The notes under the pieces were generated by a model. It was given only the letters and a program-made list of their open reading frames with translations. It had not been told where the DNA came from and searched no databases. Below are positions 9,517-21,419 of a stretch of DNA of 64,000 bases, piece after piece (position 1 is the first letter of the stretch; every line of letters begins with the position of its first letter). The DNA lies in assembly GCA_014607495.2 (NCBI GenBank), contig CP053153.1:10974001-11038000 (forward strand), written 5' to 3'. The position numbers and the translations under genes were made by a program. This stretch comes from Carposina sasakii. Lineage: Eukaryota > Arthropoda > Insecta > Lepidoptera > Carposinidae.

Positions 9517-10513
9517 TAAATAAAATAAAAATAAATAAAAATCATTTATTTTCAGACCAAGTCCATAGTTATATTAGTATGATGATTGACTTATAAACTA
9601 TGTTAGTAAATAAGCAATAGGTAAGGTACTTAATAATATTAATATGGCTAAGTGCAGCATAGTATATGAGCAGGCTCACCGAGTGCTCAGGCGAAGCACG
9701 TGCAGCTCTGTGAACCGGCCCAGTAGCGCGGAGTCCAACCGCTCCTCTACTTTCCTCAGGACGCTGTTCGCGCTCCCTCCCACTCTGTACATGAGTGAGC
9801 CAACCTTCTTGCGGACTACCGCATAGAAGTCATCTACTCCAGCATCGGAAAACTTGCCGGAGACACTGCAATATCGAGGGAGCCCGAACAAAGCCCTAAA
9901 TACATTGTTTTGGATACGCAGGGCACTATAAACCTTAAGTGTAAAATTGGCCCACAGGCTACCCGTATAGAGGGACTGGTAATATGCCTTAAATAGTGTT
10001 ATTTTTACCTCTGCTGAGCAACGAGCAAACCTGCGCGCCAACATATTGCCACGTACCGACAATGCCCTGCGTTCCCTTTCAATATCTGCATTATCACACA
10101 GATCTTCAGTAACTATATGACCGAGATATTTAAACTGGGAAGCACGGTTCAAAGGCATACCGTTAAGAGTGATTGAAGGAATGATAGACGGTTCTATTCT
10201 GTTCACTTTGAACAACATGAACTCACTCTTTTTAACATTATATTTAAGACCGTGTTCCCCAGCATACTTTTCACATATGCTTATCAATTTTCTTAAACCC
10301 CCCATCGAGGGGCTCAGCAGCACCATGTCATCTGCATAACTCAAATTATTTACACATACGAGTACATCATCTACGTGACACCCAACATGAGTGCTACTCG
10401 ATAAGCTTATTAATATAAATATTAAAAGTCTTGGTGAGGTGAGCCCTCCCTGCCTCACTCCACACTCAAGCAAGTAGTCATCGGAGTATGAATCATGCCA
10501 CTTAACTACATTG
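9517..10513 (-). pseudogene. LINE reverse transcriptase fragment, 3' part
   Basis: This is the minus-strand remnant of a non-LTR retrotransposon polymerase. The open frame runs from 10513 down to 9676. It carries the finger/palm motif CGVRQGGLTSP, the catalytic motif SYADDMVLLSPS and a following thumb-like region of about 200 residues. Downstream are an untranslated region and an A/T repeat tail at 9517-9560. The 5' part is missing. At 10513 the frame is cut by an LTR retrotransposon and resumes in phase at 15165 beyond it. The motif set is familiar from lepidopteran LINEs; I do not assign the clade. Confidence 0.85.
10510..10513. repeat. 4-bp target-site duplication, left (ATTG)
   Basis: ATTG precedes the 5' LTR and recurs at 15161-15164 right after the 3' LTR. 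Removing the element restores one open LINE frame, which confirms the boundaries. Confidence 0.9.
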
Positions 10514-11056
10514 TGTAGGTGACCTGATACATATTTATATATATCTATATGTGTATTTATATTTATTAATACTAAACAGATACACTATATTTCATATATA
10601 TGTATACCTACAAGAAGACAAGCATTACACACATCATAGTCATACATTCGCAACACTATATTTAACGCACAAGCAACGCCGCGCGATATCCGTAGTTCAG
10701 CAAAACTGCTGACGGCGCCGAACGTGATCGCGCCACACCACGCTGCCCATGCGCTGGTACCTCCAGTCGTCCGAGGACTGTGACACAGAGTCCACGCCAC
10801 CCTGTACCGCGACGACCCACATACGCGAGTGCCGCTACGCCACTGGTGGCCTATTTATATGTCTATGTGTTGTGTATGTACCTATGTACTTTCTTGCTCG
10901 TGTATCTTCTTCTGTCTTATGTACTGTAAACTTTCACTATTCTCTCCTTCTATCCTGACTTTATGTGTTGTGGCAATATATCCATATACTGCTGAAGCTG
11001 AAGTTTCCTTCACGCCGCCACAACCTACCTAGTGACCTCAACCGTCACCACTAAAC
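10514..11056 (+). repeat. 5' LTR (543 bp)
   Basis: Starts TGTAGGTGACCTGATAC and ends CACCACTAAAC. It matches 14618-15160 throughout at a constant offset of 4104. It is expected to hold the promoter and polyadenylation signals. Short ORFs inside it occur identically in both LTRs and are not genes. Confidence 0.95.
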
Positions 11057-11067
11057 TGGTGACCCCG
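11057..11067 (+). promoter_or_regulatory. Primer-binding site, tRNA-Trp type
   Basis: TGGTGACCCCG directly follows the 5' LTR. It is complementary to the 3' end of insect tRNA-Trp as I know it. The match stops after 11 bases (next bases CAAAG). The Gag-Pol ATG follows only 9 nt later. Confidence 0.8.
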
Positions 11068-11075
11068 CAAAGAGC

Positions 11076-14000
11076 ATGTCAAGTGAAAGTGACTCGCCGG
11101 CATCCAACATCACCACGCGCACGAATTCGCACATCAAAATGGCGGAATGCAAACCGGCCGTTCCTACAAATACCCGGACGACTCACCAACATCTCGTCGG
11201 TCAACCCATCACCGTCGCACCGGCACCATCATCGCCATTATCACAGGTCGAAGTGCTGACGCGTCAAATTGCGGCCCTCACTAAGATAGTGAGTGACCTT
11301 ACTGCGCGCGTACAGCGACCTAGACCGATGAAAAATCTACGACGAGATCATCGTAGCCGACCATCATCACCGCGCAAGGCGCGGCAGATACCATCAGCCG
11401 CCCCCGCCCACGCCGATTCTTCCGAGGCGCAGAACTTCGCGGAACAGGTGCAGCCGTCACCGCGCTCACTCGCCGGACACACGGCAATGACGTCACAGAA
11501 CGTCCGCAGCTCCACCACCGGTCGCCTCTTCATCAGGGATCGTGCATCACAAACTGAATACCTGATAGACACCGGAAGTGATGTGTGTGTGTTCCCAGTG
11601 TCCGCGATCCGCGAGTGCCGTACAAAAACGTCATATCAGCTCGGTGCTGCCAATGGTTCGGCTATCGATACTTACGGGTATGTAAATTTAAATTTAAACT
11701 TGGGCCTACGCCGTAACTTCCCATGGCGTTTCGTGGTTGCTGACGTCACGAAAGCCATAATCGGCGTAGATTTTCTTTCACATTATGGGCTTATCGTCGA
11801 CGTCAGCAAACACAAACTCTCCGATAGCCTAACCAAGGTCAGTACCGTAGCTTCTTTAGCTAGTAAGAATAGTTTATCTCTGTCCAGCATTATAGTCCCG
11901 ACTGGAGGTAACAGTGTGTATCACGCGATTCTGTCCGAATATCCGGAAATAACACGCCCTGCTGGTACTCCGGGTATCGTCAAGCACAATACTACACACC
12001 ATATTATTACCTCACCAGGCCCTCCAGTATCATGCTCGCCCCGACGTCTCGCCCCCGACAAATTAAAAATTGCGAAACAGGAGATCGAATGCATGTTATC
12101 GAACGGTACAGCGCGTCCGTCCGATAGTCCGTGGGCATCCCCACTCCACCTCGCGTCCAAAAAGGACAATGGTTGGCGTCCTTGCGGCGACTACCGCCTA
12201 CTCAACGCCAGGACTATCCCGGATAAATACCCGATCCGTCATATACATGACTTTTCGCACAGTCTGTCCGGTTGTAAGTACTTTTCGGTCATTGACCTTG
12301 TTAAGGCTTACAACCAGATACCGGTCGCTAAGGAGGACATACCGAAGACCGCAATCACCACCCCTTTCGGTTTGTACGAATTCCCCTTTATGACGTTCGG
12401 GCTTAGGAATGCTGGTCAAACTTTCCAGAGGTTTGTCGACGAAATGACGCGTGGCCTAGACTTCGTTTACCCTTACCTCGACGACTTTTTGGTCTTTAGC
12501 AAGTCGGCTCGTGAGCACGAAGACCACCTTCGACAACTTTTTACACGTATGCAGACCTACGGCGTACTCATAAACACGGGTAAGTGTGTTTTCGGCGCTC
12601 CCGAGGTAACATTTCTAGGTTACGCCATTTCTGAAAGTGGCACCAAGCCTCTGGAAAGCAAGGTTCGAGCTATTTCGGAATTTCCAATTCCGAAAACAGT
12701 CAGGGAGCTTAGGCGATTTCTCGGCATGGTAAATTTTTACCGCCGATTTTTACCCAACGCCGCCCAGACTCAAGCTCCCCTGAACGCCTTGCTGACCGGA
12801 TCGGTCAAGGCTTCCCATCCCGTCCACATAGAGGGAAATTCGCTGCAAGCCTTTAGGGATTGCTTAGAGAGCCTGAGCAACGCTGCTCTATTGGCTCACC
12901 CTGACTCGCAAGCTAAGTTAGGACTTGTCACTGATGCCTCTGATACGGCAATAGGTGCAGTCCTACAGCAGCTTAAGGATGGATCTTGGCAGCCTTTAGC
13001 ATTTTTCTCGCGCAAGTTGAGCCCATCGCAAGCGAAGTACTCACCGTACGATCGCGAGCTCCTTGCCATCTACGAGAGCATAAGGTACTTCCGCCACATG
13101 CTAGAGGCCATTCACTTCACGGTCTATACTGACCACAAGCCGCTCTGTTACGCTTTCCACGAGCGGAAACGTAACTGTTCGCCGCGTCAGTATAGACACC
13201 TGGACTTCATCTCGCAGTTCACCACCGAGATTCGCCACATCTCGGGTAAGAGTAACGTCGTGGCCGACACACTCTCCCGCGTGAACGAACTGCAGATGCC
13301 CGTCGATCTTGAAGTGATGGCCAAAATACAAGCTACAGATCCAGACCTTACAGCGTGTCTCCGGGGTGAGTCCTCTCTTCGCCTCATCAAGACGAAGGTT
13401 CCTGGAAGTCGTACTGCTTTGTACTGCGACGTCAGTACGCCGATTCCCAGGCCCTTCGTCCCGCAAGAACTGCGTCAGCAGGTATATAACTGCCTGCATT
13501 CGCTTTGCCACCCAGGCGCAAACGCCACATCCAAGCTCGTTGCAGAACGCTTTGTGTGGCCTCTGATGCGCAAGGACTGCCGTGAATGGGCTAAGGCATG
13601 TTTGGCCTGCCAGCGCACGAAGGTAAACAGGCACGTCGCGTCACCTTTAGGTACGCATGATTTACCTTCGGCGCGATTCAAACATGTTCATCTAGACCTG
13701 ATCGGCCCTCTGCCGCCAGATGGTGAATATCGGTATTGCCTTACAGCCGTCGATCGCTTCACGCGATGGCCGGAAGCTGTACCACTTACCGATATTACAG
13801 CCGAAACGGTAGCAAAAGCGTTCCTTTCCTGTTGGGTGTCGCGCTATGGATGTCCTTCCGAGATCGTTACCGACCGCGGAGGACAGTTCCAATCAGCGCT
13901 GTTCCAGCAACTGTCCAAGTCCATCGGTTTCGATCACCGAAGGACAACGGCATACCACCCACAGTGCAACGGCTTGGTTGAGCGTTTTCACCGCCAACTA

Positions 14001-14594
14001 AAGGCAGCCATTACCTGCCATGCTGACGCAAACTGGACTGAGACGTTACCTCTCGTTCTTCTCGGCATACGAACCTCCATCAAGGAGGACTTGAAGACTT
14101 CCTCGGCTGAACTGGTGTACGGTGAGCCACTCCGCCTACCTGGCGAATTCTTCGGCCATAATCTCACAGGCTACACCACCGACATCACCGAATTCTCAGC
14201 ACGTCTCAAGTCCTTTGCCGAGAAGATACGTCCGGTCCCAACCCAGCACCACTCGAGACACAAAACCTTCGTGTTTAAGGACCTCACCACATGTAGCCAC
14301 GTATTCCTTAAGGAAGACGCGCTACGTGGTTCTCTCCAACCGGCCTACACAGGCCCACACGAAGTTTTGTGCCGAAGTGCCAAGCACTTTAAAATACGCG
14401 TCAGGGGTAAGGACGTGACAGTCAGTATAGATCGGCTGAAACCAGCCTATATACTGACTGACAATGCCGTACCTCTACCGCCACGCGGCGGTACTGATCC
14501 TCCTGACCGACCACCACAACCAGACCATCCACCACCTGTACGGGTAACGCGATCGGGAAGGCGAGTTCACTTCCCAGATTACTATCGCCCGTAG
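11076..14594 (+). CDS. Pol polyprotein (PR-RT-RNase H-IN) with a vestigial Gag
   Basis: A single open frame of 1172 codons from ATG at 11076 to TAG. Residues 1-160 are Ser/Pro/Arg-rich with one short coiled-coil-like stretch (about 56-80). They contain neither a capsid domain nor a Cys-His knuckle; only one Cys (C25) occurs before the protease. Then come protease DTGSD (165-169), reverse transcriptase (about 325-520) with YLDD at 467-470, and RNase H (about 612-735) with D620 and the TDHKP motif at 685. Integrase has H808, H812, C842, C845 and catalytic D874, D933, E969. The C-terminus ends in a Pro-rich tail with RSGRRVHFP, as in CsRn1-type proteins. The frame has no break, but a full-length relative would have a Gag of several hundred residues here. 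Confidence 0.93.
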   Translation: MSSESDSPASNITTRTNSHIKMAECKPAVPTNTRTTHQHLVGQPITVAPAPSSPLSQVEVLTRQIAALTKIVSDLTARVQRPRPMKNLRRDHRSRPSSPRKARQIPSAAPAHADSSEAQNFAEQVQPSPRSLAGHTAMTSQNVRSSTTGRLFIRDRASQTEYLIDTGSDVCVFPVSAIRECRTKTSYQLGAANGSAIDTYGYVNLNLNLGLRRNFPWRFVVADVTKAIIGVDFLSHYGLIVDVSKHKLSDSLTKVSTVASLASKNSLSLSSIIVPTGGNSVYHAILSEYPEITRPAGTPGIVKHNTTHHIITSPGPPVSCSPRRLAPDKLKIAKQEIECMLSNGTARPSDSPWASPLHLASKKDNGWRPCGDYRLLNARTIPDKYPIRHIHDFSHSLSGCKYFSVIDLVKAYNQIPVAKEDIPKTAITTPFGLYEFPFMTFGLRNAGQTFQRFVDEMTRGLDFVYPYLDDFLVFSKSAREHEDHLRQLFTRMQTYGVLINTGKCVFGAPEVTFLGYAISESGTKPLESKVRAISEFPIPKTVRELRRFLGMVNFYRRFLPNAAQTQAPLNALLTGSVKASHPVHIEGNSLQAFRDCLESLSNAALLAHPDSQAKLGLVTDASDTAIGAVLQQLKDGSWQPLAFFSRKLSPSQAKYSPYDRELLAIYESIRYFRHMLEAIHFTVYTDHKPLCYAFHERKRNCSPRQYRHLDFISQFTTEIRHISGKSNVVADTLSRVNELQMPVDLEVMAKIQATDPDLTACLRGESSLRLIKTKVPGSRTALYCDVSTPIPRPFVPQELRQQVYNCLHSLCHPGANATSKLVAERFVWPLMRKDCREWAKACLACQRTKVNRHVASPLGTHDLPSARFKHVHLDLIGPLPPDGEYRYCLTAVDRFTRWPEAVPLTDITAETVAKAFLSCWVSRYGCPSEIVTDRGGQFQSALFQQLSKSIGFDHRRTTAYHPQCNGLVERFHRQLKAAITCHADANWTETLPLVLLGIRTSIKEDLKTSSAELVYGEPLRLPGEFFGHNLTGYTTDITEFSARLKSFAEKIRPVPTQHHSRHKTFVFKDLTTCSHVFLKEDALRGSLQPAYTGPHEVLCRSAKHFKIRVRGKDVTVSIDRLKPAYILTDNAVPLPPRGGTDPPDRPPQPDHPPPVRVTRSGRRVHFPDYYRP

Positions 14595-14602
14595 ACTCGG
14601 TC

Positions 14603-14617
14603 TCTGGAAGGGAGTAC
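14603..14617 (+). promoter_or_regulatory. Polypurine tract
   Basis: TGGAAGGGAGTAC lies between the Pol stop codon and the 3' LTR and contains the purine run GGAAGGGAG. It is in the place expected for priming of plus-strand DNA. Confidence 0.65.
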
Positions 14618-15160
14618 TGTAGGTGACCTGATACATATTTATATATATCTATATGTGTATTTATATTTATTAATACTAAACAGATACACTATATTTCATA
14701 TATATGTATACCTACAAGAAGACAAGCATTACACACATCATAGTCATACATTCGCAACACTATATTTAACGCACAAGCAACGCCGCGCGATATCCGTAGT
14801 TCAGCAAAACTGCTGACGGCGCCGAACGTGATCGCGCCACACCACGCTGCCCATGCGCTGGTACCTCCAGTCGTCCGAGGACTGTGACACAGAGTCCACG
14901 CCACCCTGTACCGCGACGACCCACATACGCGAGTGCCGCTACGCCACTGGTGGCCTATTTATATGTCTATGTGTTGTGTATGTACCTATGTACTTTCTTG
15001 CTCGTGTATCTTCTTCTGTCTTATGTACTGTAAACTTTCACTATTCTCTCCTTCTATCCTGACTTTATGTGTTGTGGCAATATATCCATATACTGCTGAA
15101 GCTGAAGTTTCCTTCACGCCGCCACAACCTACCTAGTGACCTCAACCGTCACCACTAAAC
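14618..15160 (+). repeat. 3' LTR (543 bp)
   Basis: Copy of 10514-11056 with no difference seen by eye. It is followed by the ATTG target duplication at 15161-15164. Confidence 0.95.
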
Positions 15161-15164
15161 ATTG

Positions 15165-15194
15165 TGTTGATGACCATACCAATACCAAATATTA
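15165..15194 (-). pseudogene. LINE reverse transcriptase fragment, resumed 5' part
   Basis: On the minus strand these 30 bases continue the reading frame that was interrupted at 10513. They encode a W-Y-W-Y-G stretch typical of the region just upstream of the CGVRQGG motif. A Helitron end at 15195 marks the 5' edge; beyond it I cannot follow the frame. Confidence 0.75.
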
Positions 15195-15441
15195 CTAGGG
15201 ATCCGCCCGGCTTTGCGCGAGTGTAATGCCCTTTCACGAGGACAAAGTCGTGGGCGGCCGCTTTCGAAAAGTGTTGTTTATAGACATATTTAGACAATTT
15301 TTTTTAAATTGTTCTCTCCATAAGACTCTCATCCTCGTACTTCAAGGAATATTAAAAAAAAAGATTTAGCCAAATCGGTTCAGCTGTTCTCGAGATTTGC
15401 GCTTAGCAACACAATCAGCGATTCATTTTTTATATTATAGA
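15195..15441 (-). mobile_element. Complete small Helitron (247 bp)
   Basis: On the minus strand it starts with TC (15441-15440) preceded by A, and ends with CTAG (15198-15195) followed by T. This is the A|T insertion rule and the terminal pair of Helitrons. The block 5'-proximal to the end, with GTCGTGGGCGGCCGC on the plus strand, recurs at 48577-48650. Confidence 0.75.
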
Positions 15442-18400
15442 TGATATTTACGTAAATGGAATAGGTTGTTTCGACCTTAGTCTTATAAAGGAAAAAGAAA
15501 GTACGTGTATGGTCGAAGAGAGCTACCTACTTCAGAACATACGAGAACATATCGCTTTATATTTTTATCATTTAACACGGAACATATTTAAAATAATTTG
15601 CTGGTAATTAGCTATCATTTTGAATTTCATTTTTTACAAGTATGATAAAAAATGTTGTTTTGGTTGATTGTTTAATTATTAATCCGTTAGTTATATGTGC
15701 GATGACTATAATTGAAAAGTTCCACTTATCCTATCCGGGTGGGAGTAATGAAAAAAAAATCCTTTATTCAATTTCAGTATACGAGATTCATTTCAGCATT
15801 GGCATTTTTTCATGAAACAAAAAATTCGGTCACATCTGTAACGTTATTGAACTAAAATATGTCATAGTCGCTGAAAACATTTCGAAATATTGAAAAATGA
15901 ATAAAAATGTCAGAAACATTTTTTTGTAGTAAAAGATACACACTCATATAAATGTTATTCAATATGACTTTTATAGTCTCTGAACGTATTTTTAATTACA
16001 TATATACCCATACATAACCTCACGCCTGTGTCCCATAGGGGTAGGCAGAGATCTTCATTTAGTACCTACGTTTCAAACATACCTCTTTCGCCTCATCTTT
16101 CTCATCATTATTGTTAATATTATTTATTTTTACAATACCTACTAGACAACGTAATTACTACTCGTAGCCACCACACCTTATAACAAAGTGAATGAAACAC
16201 AAGACGGTAACACACCTCCGCTACAAGTCGACCAACTCCTAGGAAAGTAATTAGATAACTTTGTTGATCTCCGGTTACTGGCGGCTCCCGAACTACAGCC
16301 GCTGCGGTCTATTTTCAGAAAATTATCTCCTGTGGTATTGTTGATATCCGTCATCACACAGTGAAGTACGCGCTGCAAAAAAAAATGTCTGGTTTCGCTT
16401 TGACTAATCTCATTGCTGTTGAACGTCTGAAAGCCCATTTTTTCATGTTTATTGCAGATTTTCAATCGGAAATTACTTTAAGATTACTCTTTCGAAGTAA
16501 ATTTCCAGCATAATTTTTTGCTAAAACGTGCTTGTAGAGTGCTTTTTATATAATGTGATATTTACTCGTAGTAATAGTTTTGCCAACCATACCTTCCGTC
16601 ACCGCCGCTATTTTCAGATCAATTCTTTATCTGCGCGGCTTATAATGTGCGCTGCAGTAAGGAGTTCAAACATGCATTGCAGGATTTCTTTCTCATGCCT
16701 ATCGTGCATTCACTGCTTTCTTGCATGGTAAACAAAAAACATAAACTACTAAGGGCGAGGGAATAACTATAGCGTGGAATAAAGCTCTATTTTCGGGTAT
16801 AAAATGTAATTTCACAGAAATGTCGAGTAATCTCTCCTCATTCCCTCACCATTGAATGGATGCTCTACTTGGGATTTACGTAATCCTTGCGTAGTTCTAT
16901 TGTGGGCCAACAAAAGGATTTCAATAACGGGTTCGGTTTGAATTTAAGTGGTCGAGTAGTACCCACGTGGTGGGAGGCGTATCGCGAGGAATAGTGGAAG
17001 ATATGGTCCGGTAGCTGATAGAGAACCTATGTTTTGTGGAGTACTAAAAAATCTGGGCTATAGGTACACTACTCTGATTTCGTTTATAATCATGCCATAA
17101 ACATAATAATTAAGCTAGATTTATAAGTAGATACAATGTTAAGCGACTAAAGTGCATTCTCTTTTATGTCGATTTGACGTGATAACTTATCACTATAATC
17201 TAATAATGATAATAGAAGGTATGTGTACGATTTACACTTTGTACGGAATTATTTTTTTGTGGTAATATGAGTATTCGGTACCTATACCGGTAAATACATC
17301 ATAGTTTATTCAATTAAATTCGCACATAACACTTTCAGCACTCCAGCGAATATGTTAATCTTTACGCAATGTAAGTTGACACAAATAATATTTTGTTTAA
17401 TAGTATTAGAAAGAACAGCTTCGAATAATAATGTGCGTATTCTGCTCTATTTTGTTACATTGGATCGTGAATTCGATTACGATACCAAAAGAAAGTTTCT
17501 AGTGCTATAGTCAAGAAATAGTGGTCATTGAGTAAGTTTGCCAAGGAGTATGTAAATAGATATGTTATGTATAAAAAAATTAAGTTGTTTATTTTTGAGA
17601 TTATCCTGGAGAAACCTAACAAGCTATTATTAAAGTATTTATAAGTTAGTAATAGAAATAACATAAGGTTTTTTGGGATAAAATTAGTTTTCTTAAAACA
17701 AAAAGGTTTCATTGACATTGACCTTCTTCGAGCCGTCGTATCGTAATATCTATTAGGTAGGTATTTTGTTTTTACTAGACGGAGATAGAATCTTGATGAA
17801 AAATGTTAAGAGTTAGCAGGTTCTTTAGATAGTTTATGAATAGATACAAACTTGTAAGTCGAAGGTAGATATTAAAGCTGGCCGCAGAGGACTGGCCTCA
17901 AAGGGAAGGTAATGAAAGCTCACTCCAAGGAGGATAAACTAACTTTCCGATCGACTTCTTTCGCCTATGCAGGATCATACAAGTTTAATTAAAAATTCTC
18001 CTTTATATTTTCAAAGCGAAGCTCCAGAAAGTTTCCACCTTACTTTGGAAAAGTACATTTGAAATTGAACGTTTGTTTGAAGGCAACATTATCGGTGCCT
18101 GTGCTCGTTCGTGATATAAATTCTTAAACTTAAGATTCCAAGTTTAATTTGAATGTATTCGGAATTCTGGAATTTTCATTGGAATATGAAACAACGTAAT
18201 TTAACGGAGGCTTGTGTACTGGATGTTATTTGGTATTTTTCGGCCTTTAAAGTGAGGGTTTCATGGTGTAAAGAAGGAAGAAGGATAAAGTTTTGTAGGA
18301 TATTTTATGTAGGTAGATTCGGTCTACCAGTATGACGTGAGCGTCATGTACCTATACATAGTACGTCCTATGCACTAATTACATATTTTTGATACATGTC

Positions 18401-18898
18401 GACGTAATGTACCTACAGTATAGATTTGTTGAAAATAAAAACTTACTATTCGGTTAGTATTATACCTAATTCTCTACAAAGGATATTTTAAATGTCTTGA
18501 TTCGGTCACATGACCCATGAACGTCCATTGGCCATAAGAAGTAAGTACATACACCTTTCCCTTTTTATTATTATCACCATACAGTGACATTTTGATCCCC
18601 CTTTAATCTCTTTTTTTCTTCGAAACGCATTATGCGGAGTTTTCCTGACAAAATGTATATTTCTGGTGCTATCGTCAGGTCAAAGTATAAAAAGATTAGT
18701 TAAACTTTTAACACGAACTGTTAGTAAGTATAAGAGTACCATGCGAGTTGACTATTTCACACACTTTTTTGTCGCGACGCGGCACCATGGCGCATAATAC
18801 TTGTACTCTAAACACTAGTATTCTTGACATAACAGTTATTTTTTACTGATTGGAGTGTCATTAAAGTTGCAGTCAACGCGTAAAGATTTGTTGTTAGT
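15442..18898. other. Long stretch without recognised genes
   Basis: AT-rich, only short frames (up to 95 codons) with no known domain. The one repeat noted is the short piece at 16018. Confidence 0.5.
16018..16070 (+). repeat. Fragment of a dispersed repeat (family H type end)
   Basis: The string CCTCACGCCTGTGTCCCATAGGGGTAGGCAGAG, in parts, is similar to the family H ends at 49612 and 54533 (GGGGTAGGCAGAG). It is too short for further assignment. Confidence 0.4.
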
Positions 18899-19494
18899 AT
18901 ACAGGGTGTTTATGACAGCCAGGCAAATATTGACACCATGACTTCAGACCATGATTCTGAAGAGGAAAACACAAAAAAAAATCGCAGGAAAATTCCAAAA
19001 ATTATCCGACATTTTTTTCAAATTTTCAGAAAAAAATAGTTATTATTAGGCCTTACATAATGACTTAAAAATAAAATTTTAAACAAAAGATGATTTATAA
19101 AATTATTAATAAAGAAATGGAAAAAAATTATCACCCGAGTGGGAATCGAACCCACGACCTCTGCATACCGTTCTAGCGCTCTAACCACTGAGCTACCGGG
19201 TCAATTACTCGGATGACGAATTTTACCATCTCTTTTCTAATTTGCCCTCATACAAGTTTAAATAACTGATCAACCCTAATGGAGAGTCACAAATGATCCA
19301 AAAAACAACAATGTGCCACACAATAACCAATAAGCCCATTTCTTAAAATTAGTCACAGGATTGCGGAAGGTAAAGATTACTGATAATCAAATCAAAAATA
19401 CATTTCCTGCGACTAATAACATTGTCGTATAACTCAACATAATGGTACTTGTTCAGCATTTCTGTATTTGCCTGGCTGTCACCCACACCCTGTA
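18899..19494. mobile_element. Complete TIR element family A (596 bp) with a tRNA-like segment
   Basis: The left end TACAGGGTGTTTATGACAGC and the right end, read in reverse complement (TACAGGGTGTGGGTGACAGC), form inverted repeats of about 30 bp continuing with CAGGCAAATA. The flanks suggest insertion at TA. It has no ORF, so it is non-autonomous. A tRNA-like sequence lies inside at 19132-19203. Related copies are at 9178, 20459 and 45160. Confidence 0.85.
19132..19203 (-). pseudogene. tRNA-like sequence within family A element
   Basis: On the minus strand the sequence has the D-arm string TAGCTCAGTGGTTAGAGC and the T-arm string GTGGGTTCGATTCCCAC with a perfect 5-bp T stem. The 5' ACCCGG can pair with 3' TCGGGT as a short acceptor stem. 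The anticodon arm does not fold into a clear 5-bp stem with a 7-base loop. The same module recurs at 20735, 50980 and 61257. It is therefore a tRNA-derived pseudogene or SINE head spread by the transposon. Confidence 0.7.
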
Positions 19495-20458
19495 TGTATA
19501 TACGTACATAACTGCAGAAAAAATATTCTATTATTCTCCGTACTCTATGTCTATGTGCGGGGTTTATGTAAACGAATGAATATCTCCGCGAGGGGGCGCT
19601 GAAAATGAAGCCATTAAAATATTCACGAAGACACGTGTAGGGAACACAATGGGAAAGAAATTGTGGCAATGACGAAAAAATTATCAACGTATACGAGTAT
19701 GGCGTACTAACGGTTTTTTAAATAACACGGTATGTACCTAACTACATATAATGGCATATTGAGTGGTTTTTTTTAAATCCATCTATCCTGGGATATCCAT
19801 TGCCATATTTATATTTTGTTCTCAGGGAATTCATTCTTTTTAAATATTTTTATATGCATTTTTACTTTTTTGGCCGTAACTTAGGCACCTACCTGTATTC
19901 AGAGAATTCAGACGTTTTTCTGAAATTTATATCAAATACAATAAAACTTGTAAAAAGTAACATACATATTAAGGTTTAACAGTACGTATGTATTATGTAT
20001 AATTCGTTATGTTCAGTAAATATTTATGCTTAGTAGTAACATATTTTCACGAAACTTTTCATGCTTAACAGGGGATTTATTAATAAACTAACAAGATATC
20101 AACAACATTTCCCTTAACTTAGTCCAAATAACTATTTACCTGTTGTCGCATTAAAAACTAAGTAATATGTTTCCGAACTTACCAAATAAAACTTTGTTTC
20201 CTTACATTTGTAAGGAAACAAAGGGACTTTTATAAACTGTCTTATTGAGCATTTATGAGAGTTATAGTTAAGTAAATGACCTTCCAAGTTTTGGGTTTTT
20301 ATTACCTACTTATTATGTAGCAAACTATAAGTTCTCTGTCTACTTCGAGCAAAATCAAAGTAACTGAGTAATACAATTTTACCAATTCGTCGTCTAAAAG
20401 CTTTCGTGATCAAAAGTTAACAAAATGAAATTAATTAATTAATTAATATTCACTTATA
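19495..20458. other. No gene seen
   Basis: AT-rich spacer between two family A copies. It has an AATT microsatellite at about 20430-20448. Confidence 0.5.
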
Positions 20459-20870
20459 ACAGGGTTTATGTGACACCCAGGCAAATATTGATGTGCTGAC
20501 TTCAGACTTAATGCTCTACTTTTGATGAAAGCCATAGAAAATTTTAACAGTAAATGTTTCCGAGTTATTCTATTATAAATACTTACTTACCGAAATTTAC
20601 ACTGGGTACTATTTATTTATATTTATTCAGCTTTGTTTGCCGAGATTTGGCTAGTGTATAGCTATCGGGATGAAGAATAACGTTGCCAATATGTAATTTA
20701 GAAAAGAGATGGTAAAATTTGTCATCCAAGTAATTGACCCGGTGGCTTAGTGGTTATAGCGGCTGGCACGGTTTGCAGTGGTCGTGAATTCGATTCCCAC
20801 TCGAGAAAAGAATTTTTTCCATTTTCTTTATTAATAATTTTCTAGGTACTTTTATAAATTTATATCAATT
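20459..20870. mobile_element. TIR element family A, partial copy
   Basis: It starts with an inverted-repeat end like that at 18899 (ACAGGGTTTATGTGACACCC, then AGGCAAATATTG). It carries the tRNA-like module at 20735-20807 on the plus strand, opposite in direction to the one at 19132. The block TTAGAAAAGAGATGGTAAAA is also shared but inverted relative to the end. The right end is not recognisable. Confidence 0.6.
20735..20807 (+). pseudogene. tRNA-like sequence, second copy
   Basis: GACCCGGTGGCTTAGTGG and GAATTCGATTCCCACTCG match the module at 19132-19203 with substitutions. The T stem is weaker here. It is not a credible functional tRNA. Confidence 0.6.
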
Positions 20871-21419
20871 TTATTAGAATAGGTTTAATGTTCAATAGAT
20901 CTTCAATAAAACAAGGTAAAGAAAAAGACAAAAAAAATCATTCTTCTTCAATATTTAACAATTTCAGATTGATAAAACGAAAAGTTAATGGAAAAAAAGA
21001 AAAGTGGATTATTATTAGCAATCAAAGGTGACTCTTGTAATGAAAATGGGTAAGGCGGGAAGTAAGGGTCGACCAAGGAACTTAACTAAATACTGGGAAG
21101 CGCACGTAAAATTGGGTATGTAACTTCAACTCCCTCATTTTATTTCATCTAATTCCAAGAGAAAACACCGTCTTTAAATAGCTATGAGACCTTTCTCCCT
21201 ATTTATATATCCCACTATATTGAAAAGGCAGAGAGAACGGCTCTGGCGGATCGCATTTTTCTTGACCACGTACGACGTACAAGCCATAATTCTAAAATCC
21301 TTGTGACCGACGCGAACTTCAGATTAAAAATAACGGTTATTGGATTTGCTACACTTGAAAGGCAATTAAGCGATGAGAAAGCTCTAGGAGAGGTAAATTA
21401 GAGGGTAATGCAATAAGCC
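20871..21419. other. No gene seen
   Basis: Spacer before the LINE 5' region. Nothing recognised. Confidence 0.45.

Larger units (their letters stand above)
10514..15160 (+). mobile_element. Complete Ty3/gypsy LTR retrotransposon (CsRn1/Kabuki-like), Gag-deficient
   Basis: The element is 4647 bp long: two 543-bp LTRs, a primer-binding site, one 1172-codon ORF and a purine tract, flanked by 4-bp ATTG duplications. I read the two LTRs side by side and saw no difference, so the insertion is recent. The primer site TGGTGACCCCG fits the 3' end of tRNA-Trp, a known feature of the CsRn1 group, to which Kabuki of Bombyx belongs. The 4-bp duplication also fits Ty3/gypsy. It sits inside an older LINE fragment. 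The ORF lacks nearly all of Gag (see its own entry). Confidence 0.92.

Noticed and set aside
9676..10473. Independent host gene on the minus strand
   Set aside because: The RT motifs CGVRQGG and YADD mark it as a LINE fragment, and the frame continues beyond the inserted LTR element.
10585..11032. Open frames of 67-71 codons in the LTR, seen again at 14689-15136
   Set aside because: Identical by LTR duplication and without domains; they lie in LTR regulatory sequence.
13101..13634. 177-codon minus-strand frame
   Set aside because: Lies entirely inside the Pol ORF on the other strand and has no known domain.
19132..19203. Functional tRNA gene
   Set aside because: The anticodon arm does not fold properly, the acceptor stem is short, and the module recurs in degraded form within repeats.
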